A DNA stretch of 64,000 bases, taken from Hahella ganghwensis DSM 17046. Its GTDB lineage: Bacteria > Pseudomonadota > Gammaproteobacteria > Pseudomonadales > Oleiphilaceae. Position numbers and translations under genes: made by a program. Below, in pieces: positions 1 through 8,942 of this stretch; the first letter of the stretch is position 1; each line of letters opens with the position of its first letter. The DNA lies in assembly GCF_000376785.1 (NCBI RefSeq), contig NZ_AQXX01000128.1:49171-113170 (forward strand), in the 5' to 3' direction. The notes beneath the pieces were generated by a model. The model saw only the letters and a list, made by a program, of their open reading frames with translations. It made no database searches and was not told where the DNA came from.

Positions 1-615
1 GTGAGTCACCTCCCCCATGGAGGTCTGAATATTACTACTGACCTTTCTGAAGCTTTTTGTTATCACGCTTACCAACACCCCAATAATTGGCCCCACTATG
101 AGGAATACCAGTGTCAGACGCCAATTCGAATAGAGCATGAACCCCAAGAGCCCCATCACTGTAAACCCTTCTCGAAGGATGACAGTGATGGCATTGGTAG
201 CAGCGCCGGTAACTTGCGCAACGTTATAGGTAATTTTGGACACCAAATGCCCGGTGGAGTTTGCATCAAAAAAACTGCAGGGAAGCCTGATTATCTGGGA
301 AAATAACTCTGTCCGCATTCGATGTATTATGGCTCTTGCAACAAAAGCCATAAAATAGGTACTAAAAAATGAACCGACGCCCCTTACTGTAAAAACGACA
401 ATAATCAGCATTGGTACAAAAAGACGATTTTCAGCACTGGGGTTTTCAATTGCCTCAACCACAAATTCCATCGCTGGCGCCATGGCTGCACTGGCAAGGG
501 CATAGGTCAAGTTTCCGACAATCGCAATCAGAAACGCCCACCAAGCCGACTTGAGGTATCCAAGCAATCTCTTGTACACCTGCCAACCGGCATATTGGTC
601 ATTCGCTTTACTCAC
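1..615 (-). CDS. msbA: Lipid A export ATP-binding/permease MsbA (N-terminal part, cut by window edge)
   Basis: The minus strand reads open from position 615 to the window edge and gives the first 205 residues of an ABC exporter. They start MSKANDQYAGWQ and hold at least three hydrophobic membrane spans and the coupling-helix region; the ATPase half lies outside the window. MsbA flips lipid A-core across the inner membrane. The start is GTG (613-615); I saw no in-frame ATG upstream, and the Shine-Dalgarno is weak. It lies just downstream of exbB-exbD on the same strand, the arrangement known from Pseudomonas (comEC-exbB-exbD-lpxK/msbA region), which supports MsbA rather than another ABC exporter. 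Identification comes from the N-terminal half and context only. Confidence 0.85.
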   Translation of the reverse strand, partial: MSKANDQYAGWQVYKRLLGYLKSAWWAFLIAIVGNLTYALASAAMAPAMEFVVEAIENPSAENRLFVPMLIIVVFTVRGVGSFFSTYFMAFVARAIIHRMRTELFSQIIRLPCSFFDANSTGHLVSKITYNVAQVTGAATNAITVILREGFTVMGLLGFMLYSNWRLTLVFLIVGPIIGVLVSVITKSFRKVSSNIQTSMGEVTH

Positions 616-671
616 GGCAACGCATCTCTCTAGTCTGGTGAAAGGCTCTGACTGACAGGAGAAAAGGCAGC

Positions 672-1097
672 TTAGTTGCTGCCTTCCTCCGAACGTTCCG
701 TTGTAATGCTAAGCTTCTTGTATCCCAATTGACCGGCAATATCCATTGCCCGCACGACAAACTCATGAGGCGTCTTTGCATCCGCGGTCACGATAAAGGG
801 AAGCTCATTATTGCCTTTAGAAAGTTTTTCAACTGCCCGTTTCAAGGTACTGACCTGACTGTTGATCAACACTCTGTCGTTAACCGTATACTGGCCATCT
901 TTATTGATGACCACTTCAATCATTTCCACCTCGGCCTCAGAAGGTGTACCTGAAGCCTTTGGCAATTCCACCTGCAAGTGGGCTTCCTTGGTAAAGGTGG
1001 TGGACACCATGAAGAAGATCAACAACAGAAAGACCACATCAATCAAAGGCGTCAGGTTAACTGACAACTCTTCTTTGTTCTGACGTCGGAACTTCAC
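672..1097 (-). CDS. exbD: Biopolymer transport protein ExbD/TolR family
   Basis: A 141-residue protein with one N-terminal membrane span and a periplasmic domain, typical ExbD length. The span carries the motif LTPLIDVVFLLLIFF, with Asp20 as the expected proton-path residue. With ExbB it forms an inner-membrane motor that uses proton motive force; whether the client is TonB or another system cannot be told here, as no tonB is in the window. The start codon overlaps the exbB stop by 4 bases (ATGA), so the two are translationally coupled. Being between comEC/exbB and msbA suggests a possible envelope or lipid A role, as proposed for this conserved cluster; that is inference. Confidence 0.93.
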   Translation of the reverse strand: MKFRRQNKEELSVNLTPLIDVVFLLLIFFMVSTTFTKEAHLQVELPKASGTPSEAEVEMIEVVINKDGQYTVNDRVLINSQVSTLKRAVEKLSKGNNELPFIVTADAKTPHEFVVRAMDIAGQLGYKKLSITTERSEEGSN

Positions 1098-1729
1098 TTG
1101 GCTTTGGCCCCTTCGATATCTACATCACGGTCACCGTGGACAACTTCAACAAGTTTCAGTGCCTGCTGTTCCATTTCCACAACAATCTCATCCACTTTAC
1201 GCTGAAAGAAGCGGTGACATACCAAAGCGGGAATGGCAATCGTCAAACCTGCCGCTGTAGTGATCAGGGCCTTGGAAATCCCCCCGGCAAGCGCCTGGGA
1301 ATTACCGGTACCGGCAACCTGAATTTCAGCAAACACATCGATCATCCCGATAACAGTACCCAGCAGACCCAATAAAGGTGTCACCGCCGCAACAGTCCCC
1401 AGAGCCGTCAGGAAACGCTCAAGTTCATGCACGACATGACTTGCTTCCTCTTCGATGCTCTCCTTCATAATCTCACGGCCGTGCTTGGCGTTTAACAATC
1501 CGGCTGCAAGCACACGCCCCAATGGCGATTCCTGTTGCAGCTCCTTGAGCCGCTTCCCATTAAGTTCCTTTTTCTTTAAGCGGGCCATCAAGTCATTCAC
1601 GATTGACTGCGGCGCAATCTTGCCCGGTCTCAGTGTCCAGAATCTTTCTATAATGATCGCCAGAGCCAGGATAGAACACAGCAAAATGGGGATCATGATC
1701 AGACCGCCCGCTTTTAACAATTCGTACAC
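1094..1729 (-). CDS. exbB: MotA/TolQ/ExbB proton channel family protein
   Basis: A 211-residue membrane protein with an N-terminal span (about residues 8-28), a cytoplasmic loop with a basic/helical stretch, and two more spans (about 108-130 and 150-172) containing the family segment around TPLLGLLGTVIGMI. It is the stator partner of the ExbD encoded directly after it, with a 4-base overlap. The start is GTG at 1727-1729, preceded by a clear GGAGG about 7 bases away. The gene precedes exbD and msbA and follows comEC across about 85 bases, probably as one operon. Family membership is certain; the ExbB name, rather than TolQ or MotA, rests on length and the ExbD partner. Confidence 0.93.
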   Translation of the reverse strand: MYELLKAGGLIMIPILLCSILALAIIIERFWTLRPGKIAPQSIVNDLMARLKKKELNGKRLKELQQESPLGRVLAAGLLNAKHGREIMKESIEEEASHVVHELERFLTALGTVAAVTPLLGLLGTVIGMIDVFAEIQVAGTGNSQALAGGISKALITTAAGLTIAIPALVCHRFFQRKVDEIVVEMEQQALKLVEVVHGDRDVDIEGAKAK

Positions 1730-1814
1730 TCAATTGCCTCCTACAAAAAATCGCCATACTTTAGCATAGGCTGACAGAATCAGTCACTTCACAAACACTG
1801 TGAAAAGGTCCACA

Positions 1815-4256
1815 TTATTGATTGGTAACAAAGGAATACTGTTCAAAATCCGGCCAGGCGGTTTCGACATCCCACCAGGCACTCCCGGAATCACCTTCCG
1901 AGACCTTGAGCCGGATCGCACCATTTTCAGCCGTGTTCAACAAAGGAACCTCTCGATTACGAAACCAATTTCGAAATAATTTATTCGGATGACCAAAAGC
2001 ATTCAGGTGGCCAGTCGTGGCGATTGCAAGCTGGGGATTCACCGCACTCAGAAACTCCGGGACAAATGCATTGCCACTTCCATGATGAGGTAATATCAGT
2101 ACATCCGCCTTAAGTAGCCAGCCTTTTTGCTTCACCAATTCGATCTGAGCCTTCCCCTCTATATCTCCAGGCAACAACATGGAAAAGGCGCCGTAATAAA
2201 ATTTGACGACACAGGACCGGTCGTTTGAGCTTTGCTTTTCTTCTGAACCGGCCCCTTCACCTGCTTTTCCGCTAAGCACAGAAGGCCATAGCACTTCGAC
2301 AGACAGTTCTGAATAATTTGTGGTACCCGGAAGACAAAGTCGACTATCGGTCACCCTTTCCGGCTCTCCACTTCTGACCAAATCAATATCGAACTGCTGC
2401 CTCAAGGCTGCCACCCCACCAGAATGATCCAGATCTCCGTGACTGACAATGATTTCACTAAGACGCTCCACCCCTGCCTCTATAAGTGCCGGCGTCAGAA
2501 CATATTTCCCAGCATCCCATTTCGCGTACTTCGGGCCTGTATCGTAAATCACGACTTGCCCATCGTGTCGCGACATGACCGACAATCCTTGCCCGACATC
2601 AAATACATCAATTACCAGCCCCCCTACTTCTGGCTTGCCGCCCTGGCTACCCGCCATCACAAAAAGTGGAACCCCCCAAGCCACCATCGGTATTCTGAAA
2701 TGGAGCAGACAGATCCCACCAACCACAAGCAATGCCACAACCAACCACAAGCCACCGGAAAACTCAAAGACCGGAAACCCTGAACACTTCTCTGCCACCC
2801 ACCAAAAACAGTCAAGAAGTGCGGATGTCGCCTGTAGCAACTGATGACTTATTACAGGCGACAAGAGCACGGGAGATAAAAAACCGGCAACAACTGCAAG
2901 TACAGCCAAAGGCAACACCAACAGGCAAATGAGCGGAACGGCAACAAGATTGGCCGGTACGGAACCAGAAGAGACCCCACCAAAAGAAAAGGCCAGCAGT
3001 CCTGCCATGCCAAGAAAGAACCCTACCTGACTCCTCCAAAGTACAATAATTTTGGAATTCTCTCTGCCAAGCCGTCGTCCGAACAGAACCAACAGCACAG
3101 CAACGCCCCCAAAAGACAACCAGAATCCGGAACTAAACACAGCAAATGGGCTGATAATACTGCAAACACAGATGGTCAAGAGCAGCCATGAGGACATGAG
3201 GCCAGATTTGCGCCAATAGAGAAGAAGCAAACCAATAATGGTTGCAGAAGCCGCCCTAACAACAGGAACCCCAACATTGATGACGGCCACAAAAGACAAT
3301 ACACATGTCAGCGCCAAGATCGACCCAAACACTAACTGCAATTTCCTTGGAAGCTTGCGCCCCAGTACTTTTGCTAACAAAAAGCCAAAGGAGGCAATCA
3401 TCCCGATATGTAGCCCAGAGATCACCAGTAAATGGGTTAGACCTGACTGATTCAACAGCTCCCATTGCCTGTCGCTCAACAAACTGCGATCACCCAGAAT
3501 CAGGGCAGTAAGACTTGCTGCGTGAGAGCTTTGTTGCAAAATCGATGATATACGGTGGCGAAGCTTTGTTTTATCAAAGACCTCATCACTGACCAACATC
3601 GCTTCCTGATGCAGTATCTTTCGAATACTGCCCTTGGCGATCGACGGTAACGCCCACACTTTTTGCCAAGCGAAAGGCTGACTGAAATTTAACAAGGGCC
3701 GATTTGCTTTTAGGCGAATACTCAGTTGATAGGTAACGCCCGTTTGTAATCCATAGTCACAGTAGTAGCAGGATAGCAATAACGGGTAATCAGCATTGGA
3801 TGCTTTCCAGTTAAATCCTCTTATATCAGCATTAATCTGATCCGCACAGAACTGGTATCGTTGAACTGATGGAGCCCGGACATGACCGGGGCCAGACACT
3901 CCTGAGGAATTAACGCCAACATTGCCTCCCGGACAAACCCTGCCCTTAACAATGACAACCGCCCCATCAAGCTGTACTGGAATTGCGTGGGCTTTCTGAT
4001 AGGAATAACCGGCGGCCAAGGCGCCACTGACCAGAACCAGAGAGCTGACAACCAAGAAATGCCGATAATACTGTTTTCCAGAGGAAAATATTTTTCGACG
4101 AAGAAGCACTATCAGTACGGTAAAGACGATTCCCAGGGACAGCGCAGGATAAAACCCATCATATTGTTTCAGCAAGCGCTCGGCAGCATGCCACCAGGGG
4201 ACTACAGCCAGTATCAGGTACCAGCCGGAAAGAATCGCAATCATCCATGATCGCAT
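1815..4256 (-). CDS. comEC: DNA internalization-related competence protein ComEC/Rec2
   Basis: An 813-residue polytopic membrane protein. The N-terminal part has several spans and a soluble OB-like DUF4131 region. The central competence domain (around residues 245-480) begins near LGDRSLLSDRQWELL and SGLTHLLVISGLHIG. The C-terminal metallo-beta-lactamase-like domain (about 540-790) has the HGDLDH metal motif near residue 605 and LPHHGSGNAF further on. ComEC forms the inner-membrane channel through which single-stranded DNA enters during natural transformation, and the MBL domain is the proposed nuclease. Full length with intact motifs, so it looks functional. It lies next to exbBD/msbA as in Pseudomonas. 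No other competence gene is in the window. Confidence 0.95.
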   Translation of the reverse strand: MRSWMIAILSGWYLILAVVPWWHAAERLLKQYDGFYPALSLGIVFTVLIVLLRRKIFSSGKQYYRHFLVVSSLVLVSGALAAGYSYQKAHAIPVQLDGAVVIVKGRVCPGGNVGVNSSGVSGPGHVRAPSVQRYQFCADQINADIRGFNWKASNADYPLLLSCYYCDYGLQTGVTYQLSIRLKANRPLLNFSQPFAWQKVWALPSIAKGSIRKILHQEAMLVSDEVFDKTKLRHRISSILQQSSHAASLTALILGDRSLLSDRQWELLNQSGLTHLLVISGLHIGMIASFGFLLAKVLGRKLPRKLQLVFGSILALTCVLSFVAVINVGVPVVRAASATIIGLLLLYWRKSGLMSSWLLLTICVCSIISPFAVFSSGFWLSFGGVAVLLVLFGRRLGRENSKIIVLWRSQVGFFLGMAGLLAFSFGGVSSGSVPANLVAVPLICLLVLPLAVLAVVAGFLSPVLLSPVISHQLLQATSALLDCFWWVAEKCSGFPVFEFSGGLWLVVALLVVGGICLLHFRIPMVAWGVPLFVMAGSQGGKPEVGGLVIDVFDVGQGLSVMSRHDGQVVIYDTGPKYAKWDAGKYVLTPALIEAGVERLSEIIVSHGDLDHSGGVAALRQQFDIDLVRSGEPERVTDSRLCLPGTTNYSELSVEVLWPSVLSGKAGEGAGSEEKQSSNDRSCVVKFYYGAFSMLLPGDIEGKAQIELVKQKGWLLKADVLILPHHGSGNAFVPEFLSAVNPQLAIATTGHLNAFGHPNKLFRNWFRNREVPLLNTAENGAIRLKVSEGDSGSAWWDVETAWPDFEQYSFVTNQ

Positions 4257-4545
4257 TATGGTTTCCTTATAGTTGACTACAATCTAATATATCCCGGCAT
4301 CCAGTCCGGTTACACAGGCAGTTTTATCAACCGGCACCTGAAACCAGCTATTTAACTGCATATTCGTGATTAAATACTGTATATTTCCCTGCCGCCTGTC
4401 GGCAGCGTCAGGTGTAAGATAAGTTACCTTTGCTAACAGTGATTTTCGGGCACCAGCCCTGATGACAGCAACCTGCAACACAAAGCAGGCATATATTACC
4501 ATTTAAACAGGCTGACAGGGCCTTTTTAGAGACGTTGTAACATCA

Positions 4546-5073
4546 ATGCCGAAAGAATTCATAAAAAAGTGGCTTCCGACGCCGGAAAAAATACGAGCCA
4601 ATAAAGCCCTGGGATTTCTGGGTGACGTACTGCACGAGCCCAACCTCTGGCACATCAATCGACATGCTGTCTCCAAGGCATTTCTGGTTGGCATCTTCTG
4701 CAGTTTCATCCCGATGCCTTTCCAGATGGTATTGGCGGCTTTTGTGGCCGTGTGGATCAACTGTAATCTACCATTGTCTGTTGCGCTGGTATGGATCAGC
4801 AATCCGGTGACAATGCCGCCAATTTTTTACTTCAACTACCTGGTCGGAGCCTACATACTGGGTACACCGCGTATGCATTTCAACTTTGAACTCAGTCTCT
4901 CCTGGGTGACAGAAAAGCTATATGAGGTTGGCCTGCCCCTTTATTTCGGCTCCTTGGTCTGCGGGATATTTTTTGCTGTTCTTTCTTATGCTGTTGTTGA
5001 ATATCTTTGGCGGCGAAAAATACGCCGAGACTGGTTACATCGTCAGGAAAAGCGCGCCATCCGTAACAAATAG
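4546..5073 (+). CDS. DUF2062 domain membrane protein
   Basis: A 175-residue protein with two or three hydrophobic segments (about residues 46-70, 80-108, 132-160) and the DUF2062 signature region FCSFIPMPFQMVLAAF followed by ISNPVTMPPIFYFNY. It ends in a basic cytoplasmic tail. DUF2062 proteins are small membrane proteins of unknown function. In Pseudomonas a homologue sits beside comEC, and here it is divergent from comEC across about 290 bases. A role in competence or envelope biogenesis is possible from the neighbourhood only. The start is the first ATG of the conserved MPKEFIKKW-like beginning. It is followed 38 bases later by the DAHP synthase-like gene on the same strand. Confidence 0.88.
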   Translation: MPKEFIKKWLPTPEKIRANKALGFLGDVLHEPNLWHINRHAVSKAFLVGIFCSFIPMPFQMVLAAFVAVWINCNLPLSVALVWISNPVTMPPIFYFNYLVGAYILGTPRMHFNFELSLSWVTEKLYEVGLPLYFGSLVCGIFFAVLSYAVVEYLWRRKIRRDWLHRQEKRAIRNK

Positions 5074-5111
5074 CCAACCGTAAAATCCATGTTCTTCCCG
5101 GGATTCAAACT

Positions 5112-6224
5112 ATGCTACTAATTCTTCACCCTGATACAGATAAAAGTGCCGAAGATTATCGCCTGACTCTTGAGCATCTGGAGTGCTTAAAAGGCGTCAG
5201 CTATCGGGTGCACGATATACAGGGCAAACAGCAGAAACTGACAGAGATCTACCTTCTCGGCGACACCAAAAAACTCACCACTGAAGAAATCAGCGCACTA
5301 CCCGCTGTTGAGAGAGTCATCCGAATATCAGAAGAATATCGAATTCTCGGACGACATCAGGACGAAAAACGCACAACCGGATTTGAATACAATGGTGTCC
5401 ATTTTGATCAAAGCAGCTTTCATGTTTTTGCAGGCCTTTGCGCCGTTGATAATCCTAAAAACGTTGAAGAGATGATTCGCGTACTGAAGGAGCATGGACA
5501 ACAATGCACCCGCATGGGAGCCTATAAGCCCCGTACCAGCCCCTATACTTTCCAGGGACACGGCAAGAACTGCCTTCCTTATGTCTTCGAGCTTGCAGGC
5601 AAATACGACATCAAAGTCATTGCCATGGAAATTACGCATGAAAGCCACATTGATGAAATTAACGAAGCCATGGAGAAAACGGGGAATCCTACCGGCGTCA
5701 TGCTACAGATAGGAACCCGAAACACACAGAATTTCGAGTTGTTAAAAGCCATAGGTAGACAAAAGCGCTATCCAGCTTTGTTGAAACGCGGCTTCGGCAT
5801 CACCCTCAACGAATCTCTGAACGCAGCAGAATATTTGGCAAGTGAAGGCAATGCCAATGTCGTATTCTGCCTCCGGGGAATGAAAACAGAAGCTGGCAGC
5901 CCTCACCGTAACCTGGTCGATTTCGCCCATGTTCCCGTGGTTAAACGTTTAACTCGGATGCCGGTATGCGTTGACCCTTCTCACTCAGTTGGAAATCATG
6001 ACAAAGATCCGGGCGGCGTTCTGGATGTCGTACACGCTGCGGCTCAAGGCGTTATTTCAGGCGCCAACATGGTCCTGATCGATTTCCATCCTCATCCCGC
6101 AGAAGCCTTCGTGGATGGCCCTCAGGCGCTGACAATGAATGACCTTCCACGCTTTCTGGAGGATATGACTCTGTGCCGGGAAACCTATCTCAAACGCCAG
6201 AACATCTATCAGTCAGGCAAATAA
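5112..6224 (+). CDS. 3-deoxy-7-phosphoheptulonate (DAHP) synthase, type I-beta, divergent
   Basis: A 370-residue protein: a short N-terminal ferredoxin-like regulatory region (about 1-85) and a TIM barrel resembling Thermotoga-type DAHP synthases (motifs GAYKPRTSPYTFQG, LQIGTRNTQNF, LLKRGFG, DPSHSVGNH). DAHP synthase condenses phosphoenolpyruvate and erythrose 4-phosphate in the first step of aromatic biosynthesis. The metal cysteine is kept (Cys110) but in FAGLCAVDN rather than the usual AGPCSVE. The position normally holding the metal Glu reads Asp in VLIDFHPHP; the last Asp (AFVDG) is kept. It could be a working DAHP synthase or a relative with another acceptor sugar. No other shikimate gene is adjacent. 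Confidence 0.8.
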   Translation: MLLILHPDTDKSAEDYRLTLEHLECLKGVSYRVHDIQGKQQKLTEIYLLGDTKKLTTEEISALPAVERVIRISEEYRILGRHQDEKRTTGFEYNGVHFDQSSFHVFAGLCAVDNPKNVEEMIRVLKEHGQQCTRMGAYKPRTSPYTFQGHGKNCLPYVFELAGKYDIKVIAMEITHESHIDEINEAMEKTGNPTGVMLQIGTRNTQNFELLKAIGRQKRYPALLKRGFGITLNESLNAAEYLASEGNANVVFCLRGMKTEAGSPHRNLVDFAHVPVVKRLTRMPVCVDPSHSVGNHDKDPGGVLDVVHAAAQGVISGANMVLIDFHPHPAEAFVDGPQALTMNDLPRFLEDMTLCRETYLKRQNIYQSGK

Positions 6225-6266
6225 TTTCATTCAGTTAACATTCGATAAACCAGGAATCAGGGAATT

Positions 6267-7013
6267 ATGATCATTGTCGGTCATCGTGGAGCTAAAGCTG
6301 AAGCTCCAGAAAACACCGTAGCGTCGTTCGCAAATGCATATGAAGCAGGTATCAGACATTTCGAGCTGGACATTCAACTGAGTAAAGACGGGCAGCTCGT
6401 AGTTATTCACGACAAGACGGTTGACCGCACCACCGGACAAACCGGAAAGGTCGCAGATCTTGACGCTGACGAAATGAGAGCCATGGACGCCGGACAACAC
6501 CTCCCTCCCTGGCACACGCCGACTCCCATCCCCTTGTTAACTGAAATTCTCGACGCCATACCAGAGTTCAGATCTATCCAGTTTGAGGTTAAGGGAGACA
6601 CCCGGAGCCGGATGAACACATTATGCAACAGACTGGTTGAACTCATTCAGAAACGTCAACTATTTGGACGCTGTATCGTCACCAGCTCAAACACCTGGGT
6701 ATTGCAGCAGATCAAGCGCCTGAACAGCACTATCGACACCGGTTACGTTGCACAGAAAAGATTTCCAAGTCCTGTCCAGACAGCGATCAAACATGATTGC
6801 AGCCTGCTTGCGCTCTACTACAAGCTGGCGGATAAATCTGTCATGGAGGAATGCCAGAAAGCCGGATTACAGGTTTCCACCTGGACAGTTAACACTATTC
6901 CAGAGATTCTTCATTTACAACAGCTCGGAGTTCACAGTGTGATCACAGACTACCCTCAGCATGTTCTGAGGCATTTCCAGTCACAGGAGAACCTCCCTTT
7001 TCACTTTCAATAG
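6267..7013 (+). CDS. Glycerophosphodiester phosphodiesterase (GDPD family)
   Basis: A 248-residue cytoplasmic-type GDPD with no signal peptide. Catalytic and metal residues are visible: His6-Arg7 in GHRG, the ENT motif at 15-17, Glu33 and Asp35 in FELDIQLSKDG, and His48-Asp49 in VIHD. The C-terminal part has the family's substrate-side motifs (FEVKGD, STWTVNT, VITDYP). It hydrolyses deacylated phospholipids to glycerol 3-phosphate and an alcohol. Its length matches UgpQ of E. coli. It lies 42 bases after the DAHP synthase-like gene and ends before a strong bidirectional terminator. The functional link to its neighbour is unclear. Confidence 0.93.
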   Translation: MIIVGHRGAKAEAPENTVASFANAYEAGIRHFELDIQLSKDGQLVVIHDKTVDRTTGQTGKVADLDADEMRAMDAGQHLPPWHTPTPIPLLTEILDAIPEFRSIQFEVKGDTRSRMNTLCNRLVELIQKRQLFGRCIVTSSNTWVLQQIKRLNSTIDTGYVAQKRFPSPVQTAIKHDCSLLALYYKLADKSVMEECQKAGLQVSTWTVNTIPEILHLQQLGVHSVITDYPQHVLRHFQSQENLPFHFQ

Positions 7014-7066
7014 CAGCAAACGCATAGGTTACTAACGCCTCCTTAAGAGGCGCGATTAAGACAGCC

Positions 7067-7104
7067 AACCAAAAAAGCCAGGCATTTGCCTGGCTTTTTT
7101 GGTT
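7067..7104. terminator. Bidirectional Rho-independent terminator between GDPD gene and sthA
   Basis: A perfect 18-base inverted repeat (7067-7084 and 7087-7104, 2-base loop) whose GC core GCCAGGCA is flanked by runs of A on the left and T on the right. It therefore works as a terminator on both strands and separates the convergent GDPD gene and sthA. Confidence 0.93.
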
Positions 7105-7114
7105 TACGATGCCA

Positions 7115-8509
7115 TCAGAAGATTCTATTCAACCCATTCAATGCAGCAACACGATAAGCCTCTGCCATCGTGGGATAGTTGAATGTGGTGTTGACGAAGT
7201 ACTCAATAGTATTCAAATCCCCAGGCTGGCTCATAATTGCCTGCCCGATGTGTACGATTTCTGACGCCTGATCACCAAAGCAATGGATTCCCAACAGCTC
7301 TTTAGTCTCCCGGTGGAAAAGGATTTTCAGCATTCCAACGGTATCGCCGGTAATTTGCGCTCTTGCAAGATCCTTGAAGAACGCCTGCCCAACCTCATAC
7401 GGAATTTGGGCGTCGGTTAACTCTTCCTCTGTTTTTCCAACGGAACTGATCTCAGGAATGGTATAAATACCAGTCGGCACATCATTAACAAATCGAATGT
7501 AATCATCCTTCAGTATCTCGGCAGACGCTGAGCGCCCCTGATCATATGCAGCACTGGCCAGACTCGGCCATCCGATGACATCACCAACAGCATAGATATG
7601 AGGAATCTCCGTCTTGTAATGCTCGTCAACAGCTAACTGACCACGTGAGTTGGGCTCCAGCCCAATGCTCTCAAGGCCCAGTCGATCGGTATTTCCTGTA
7701 CGCCCATTGCACCACAAGAAAGCATCTGCCCGAATTTTTTTACCACTTTCAAGCGTCAGCACCACAGACCGGTCATCCGCCTCCACCGAAGAATACCTTT
7801 CCTTGTGACGAACAAGTACGCCATTATCCCTTAGGTGGTAGCTGAGAGCATCCGAGATTTCACCATCCAGAAAGGACAACAATCTTTCACCCGGGTTAAT
7901 CAGATCGACCTTCACCCCAAGCCCGACAAAAATAGAGGCATATTCACAACCAATAACACCGGCTCCATAGATGATGATCGACCGCGGCGTATGGCTAAGC
8001 CTAAGCACACTGTCACTGTTATAAATCCGCTGGTGAGTAAAATTGATATCTTCAGGCAGATAGGGCCGTGAGCCAGTGGCTATAATGATCTGCTGAGCGC
8101 ATAGGATTTCCCTACCAGCAATCCCTCCTTGTACTTCCACACGATTCTGATCCAGAAAATGCGCCCTGCCCCGATATAGATCCACTCGATTTCTGGCATA
8201 AAACCTAGTGCGCAACTTCACCTGCTTGGCGATAACACGTTCGGCACTTTTCAACACCCGTGGAAAGGAAAACCAACGTGGCTCCCCGATATCCCGGAAC
8301 ATAGTGTTGGTATTAAATTGAATAATCTGCTTTACCGAGTGCCTAAGCGCCTTGGAAGGGATGGTGCCCATGTGGGTACAGTTACCGCCCACCTGCAGTT
8401 TATCTTCAATGACTGCGACACGCTTACCGTGCTTCGCAGCATTCATTGCCGCACCTTCTCCCGCAGGCCCCGCGCCGATGACTACAACGTCATACTGGTG
8501 ATCTGCCAT
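7115..8509 (-). CDS. sthA: Soluble pyridine nucleotide transhydrogenase (Si-specific NAD(P)+ transhydrogenase)
   Basis: A 464-residue flavoprotein of the pyridine nucleotide-disulfide oxidoreductase family. It has an FAD site ([15 protein letters not shown] near the start), a second Rossmann motif ([14 protein letters not shown]), the YAVGDV FAD motif, and a dimerisation domain ending in the family's [10 protein letters not shown]. The redox-disulfide position reads [15 protein letters not shown], so only one of the two cysteines is present. That is characteristic of SthA and separates it from lipoamide dehydrogenase and glutathione reductase. It transfers hydride between NADPH and NAD+, usually draining excess NADPH. 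Length matches E. coli SthA. It ends at the bidirectional terminator. About 190 bases separate it from nqrM. Confidence 0.96.
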   Translation of the reverse strand: MADHQYDVVVIGAGPAGEGAAMNAAKHGKRVAVIEDKLQVGGNCTHMGTIPSKALRHSVKQIIQFNTNTMFRDIGEPRWFSFPRVLKSAERVIAKQVKLRTRFYARNRVDLYRGRAHFLDQNRVEVQGGIAGREILCAQQIIIATGSRPYLPEDINFTHQRIYNSDSVLRLSHTPRSIIIYGAGVIGCEYASIFVGLGVKVDLINPGERLLSFLDGEISDALSYHLRDNGVLVRHKERYSSVEADDRSVVLTLESGKKIRADAFLWCNGRTGNTDRLGLESIGLEPNSRGQLAVDEHYKTEIPHIYAVGDVIGWPSLASAAYDQGRSASAEILKDDYIRFVNDVPTGIYTIPEISSVGKTEEELTDAQIPYEVGQAFFKDLARAQITGDTVGMLKILFHRETKELLGIHCFGDQASEIVHIGQAIMSQPGDLNTIEYFVNTTFNYPTMAEAYRVAALNGLNRIF

Positions 8510-8695
8510 CTTTAACCCGTCTCCCCTATCGATTATTTATTCGTTATGTCTGATACCAACGACACGCAGTCTTCCCCTGATCACAAACAGTTTTTGCTAT
8601 CTAGTTATCTTTTCGGTCGTTGTATCAGTAAACCCCGGCATTATCGCCAAACACCCGAACCAGAGTTGGCGTGAGTCCTTCCGGGACTTTGCACC

Positions 8696-8938
8696 TCAGC
8701 GACGAGGCTCCATGGCATCATAACCAAAGTCTTTGCCCTGATTTTCCTGTTGCGCCTTTTCAATCTCAGTCTCACAAACAGACTTATCGCCCTTACATAT
8801 ATCGCAAGCCACATCCATTCCCAGCGCGCTCATTCCACCACAGGAACCGGAAATAGGCTTACGTCCGAGGATGACGCCAATCGCCATCGCCGCCACAAGG
8901 AGTAACATGACTCCAAGTACAATCAGAAACATCTGCAT
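8696..8938 (-). CDS. nqrM: Na+-NQR maturation protein NqrM
   Basis: An 80-residue protein with one N-terminal membrane helix (about residues 4-25) and a cytoplasmic tail with four cysteines (Cys33, 45, 48, 55) in the pattern SCGGMSALGMDVACDICKGD, the hallmark of the NqrM (formerly DUF539) family. NqrM is known to be needed for assembly of functional Na+-NQR, probably by delivering iron to the Cys4 site between NqrD and NqrE. It is the last gene of the nqr operon, 4 bases after apbE, exactly where it is expected. Confidence 0.96.
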   Translation of the reverse strand: MQMFLIVLGVMLLLVAAMAIGVILGRKPISGSCGGMSALGMDVACDICKGDKSVCETEIEKAQQENQGKDFGYDAMEPRR

Positions 8939-8942
8939 ATCT

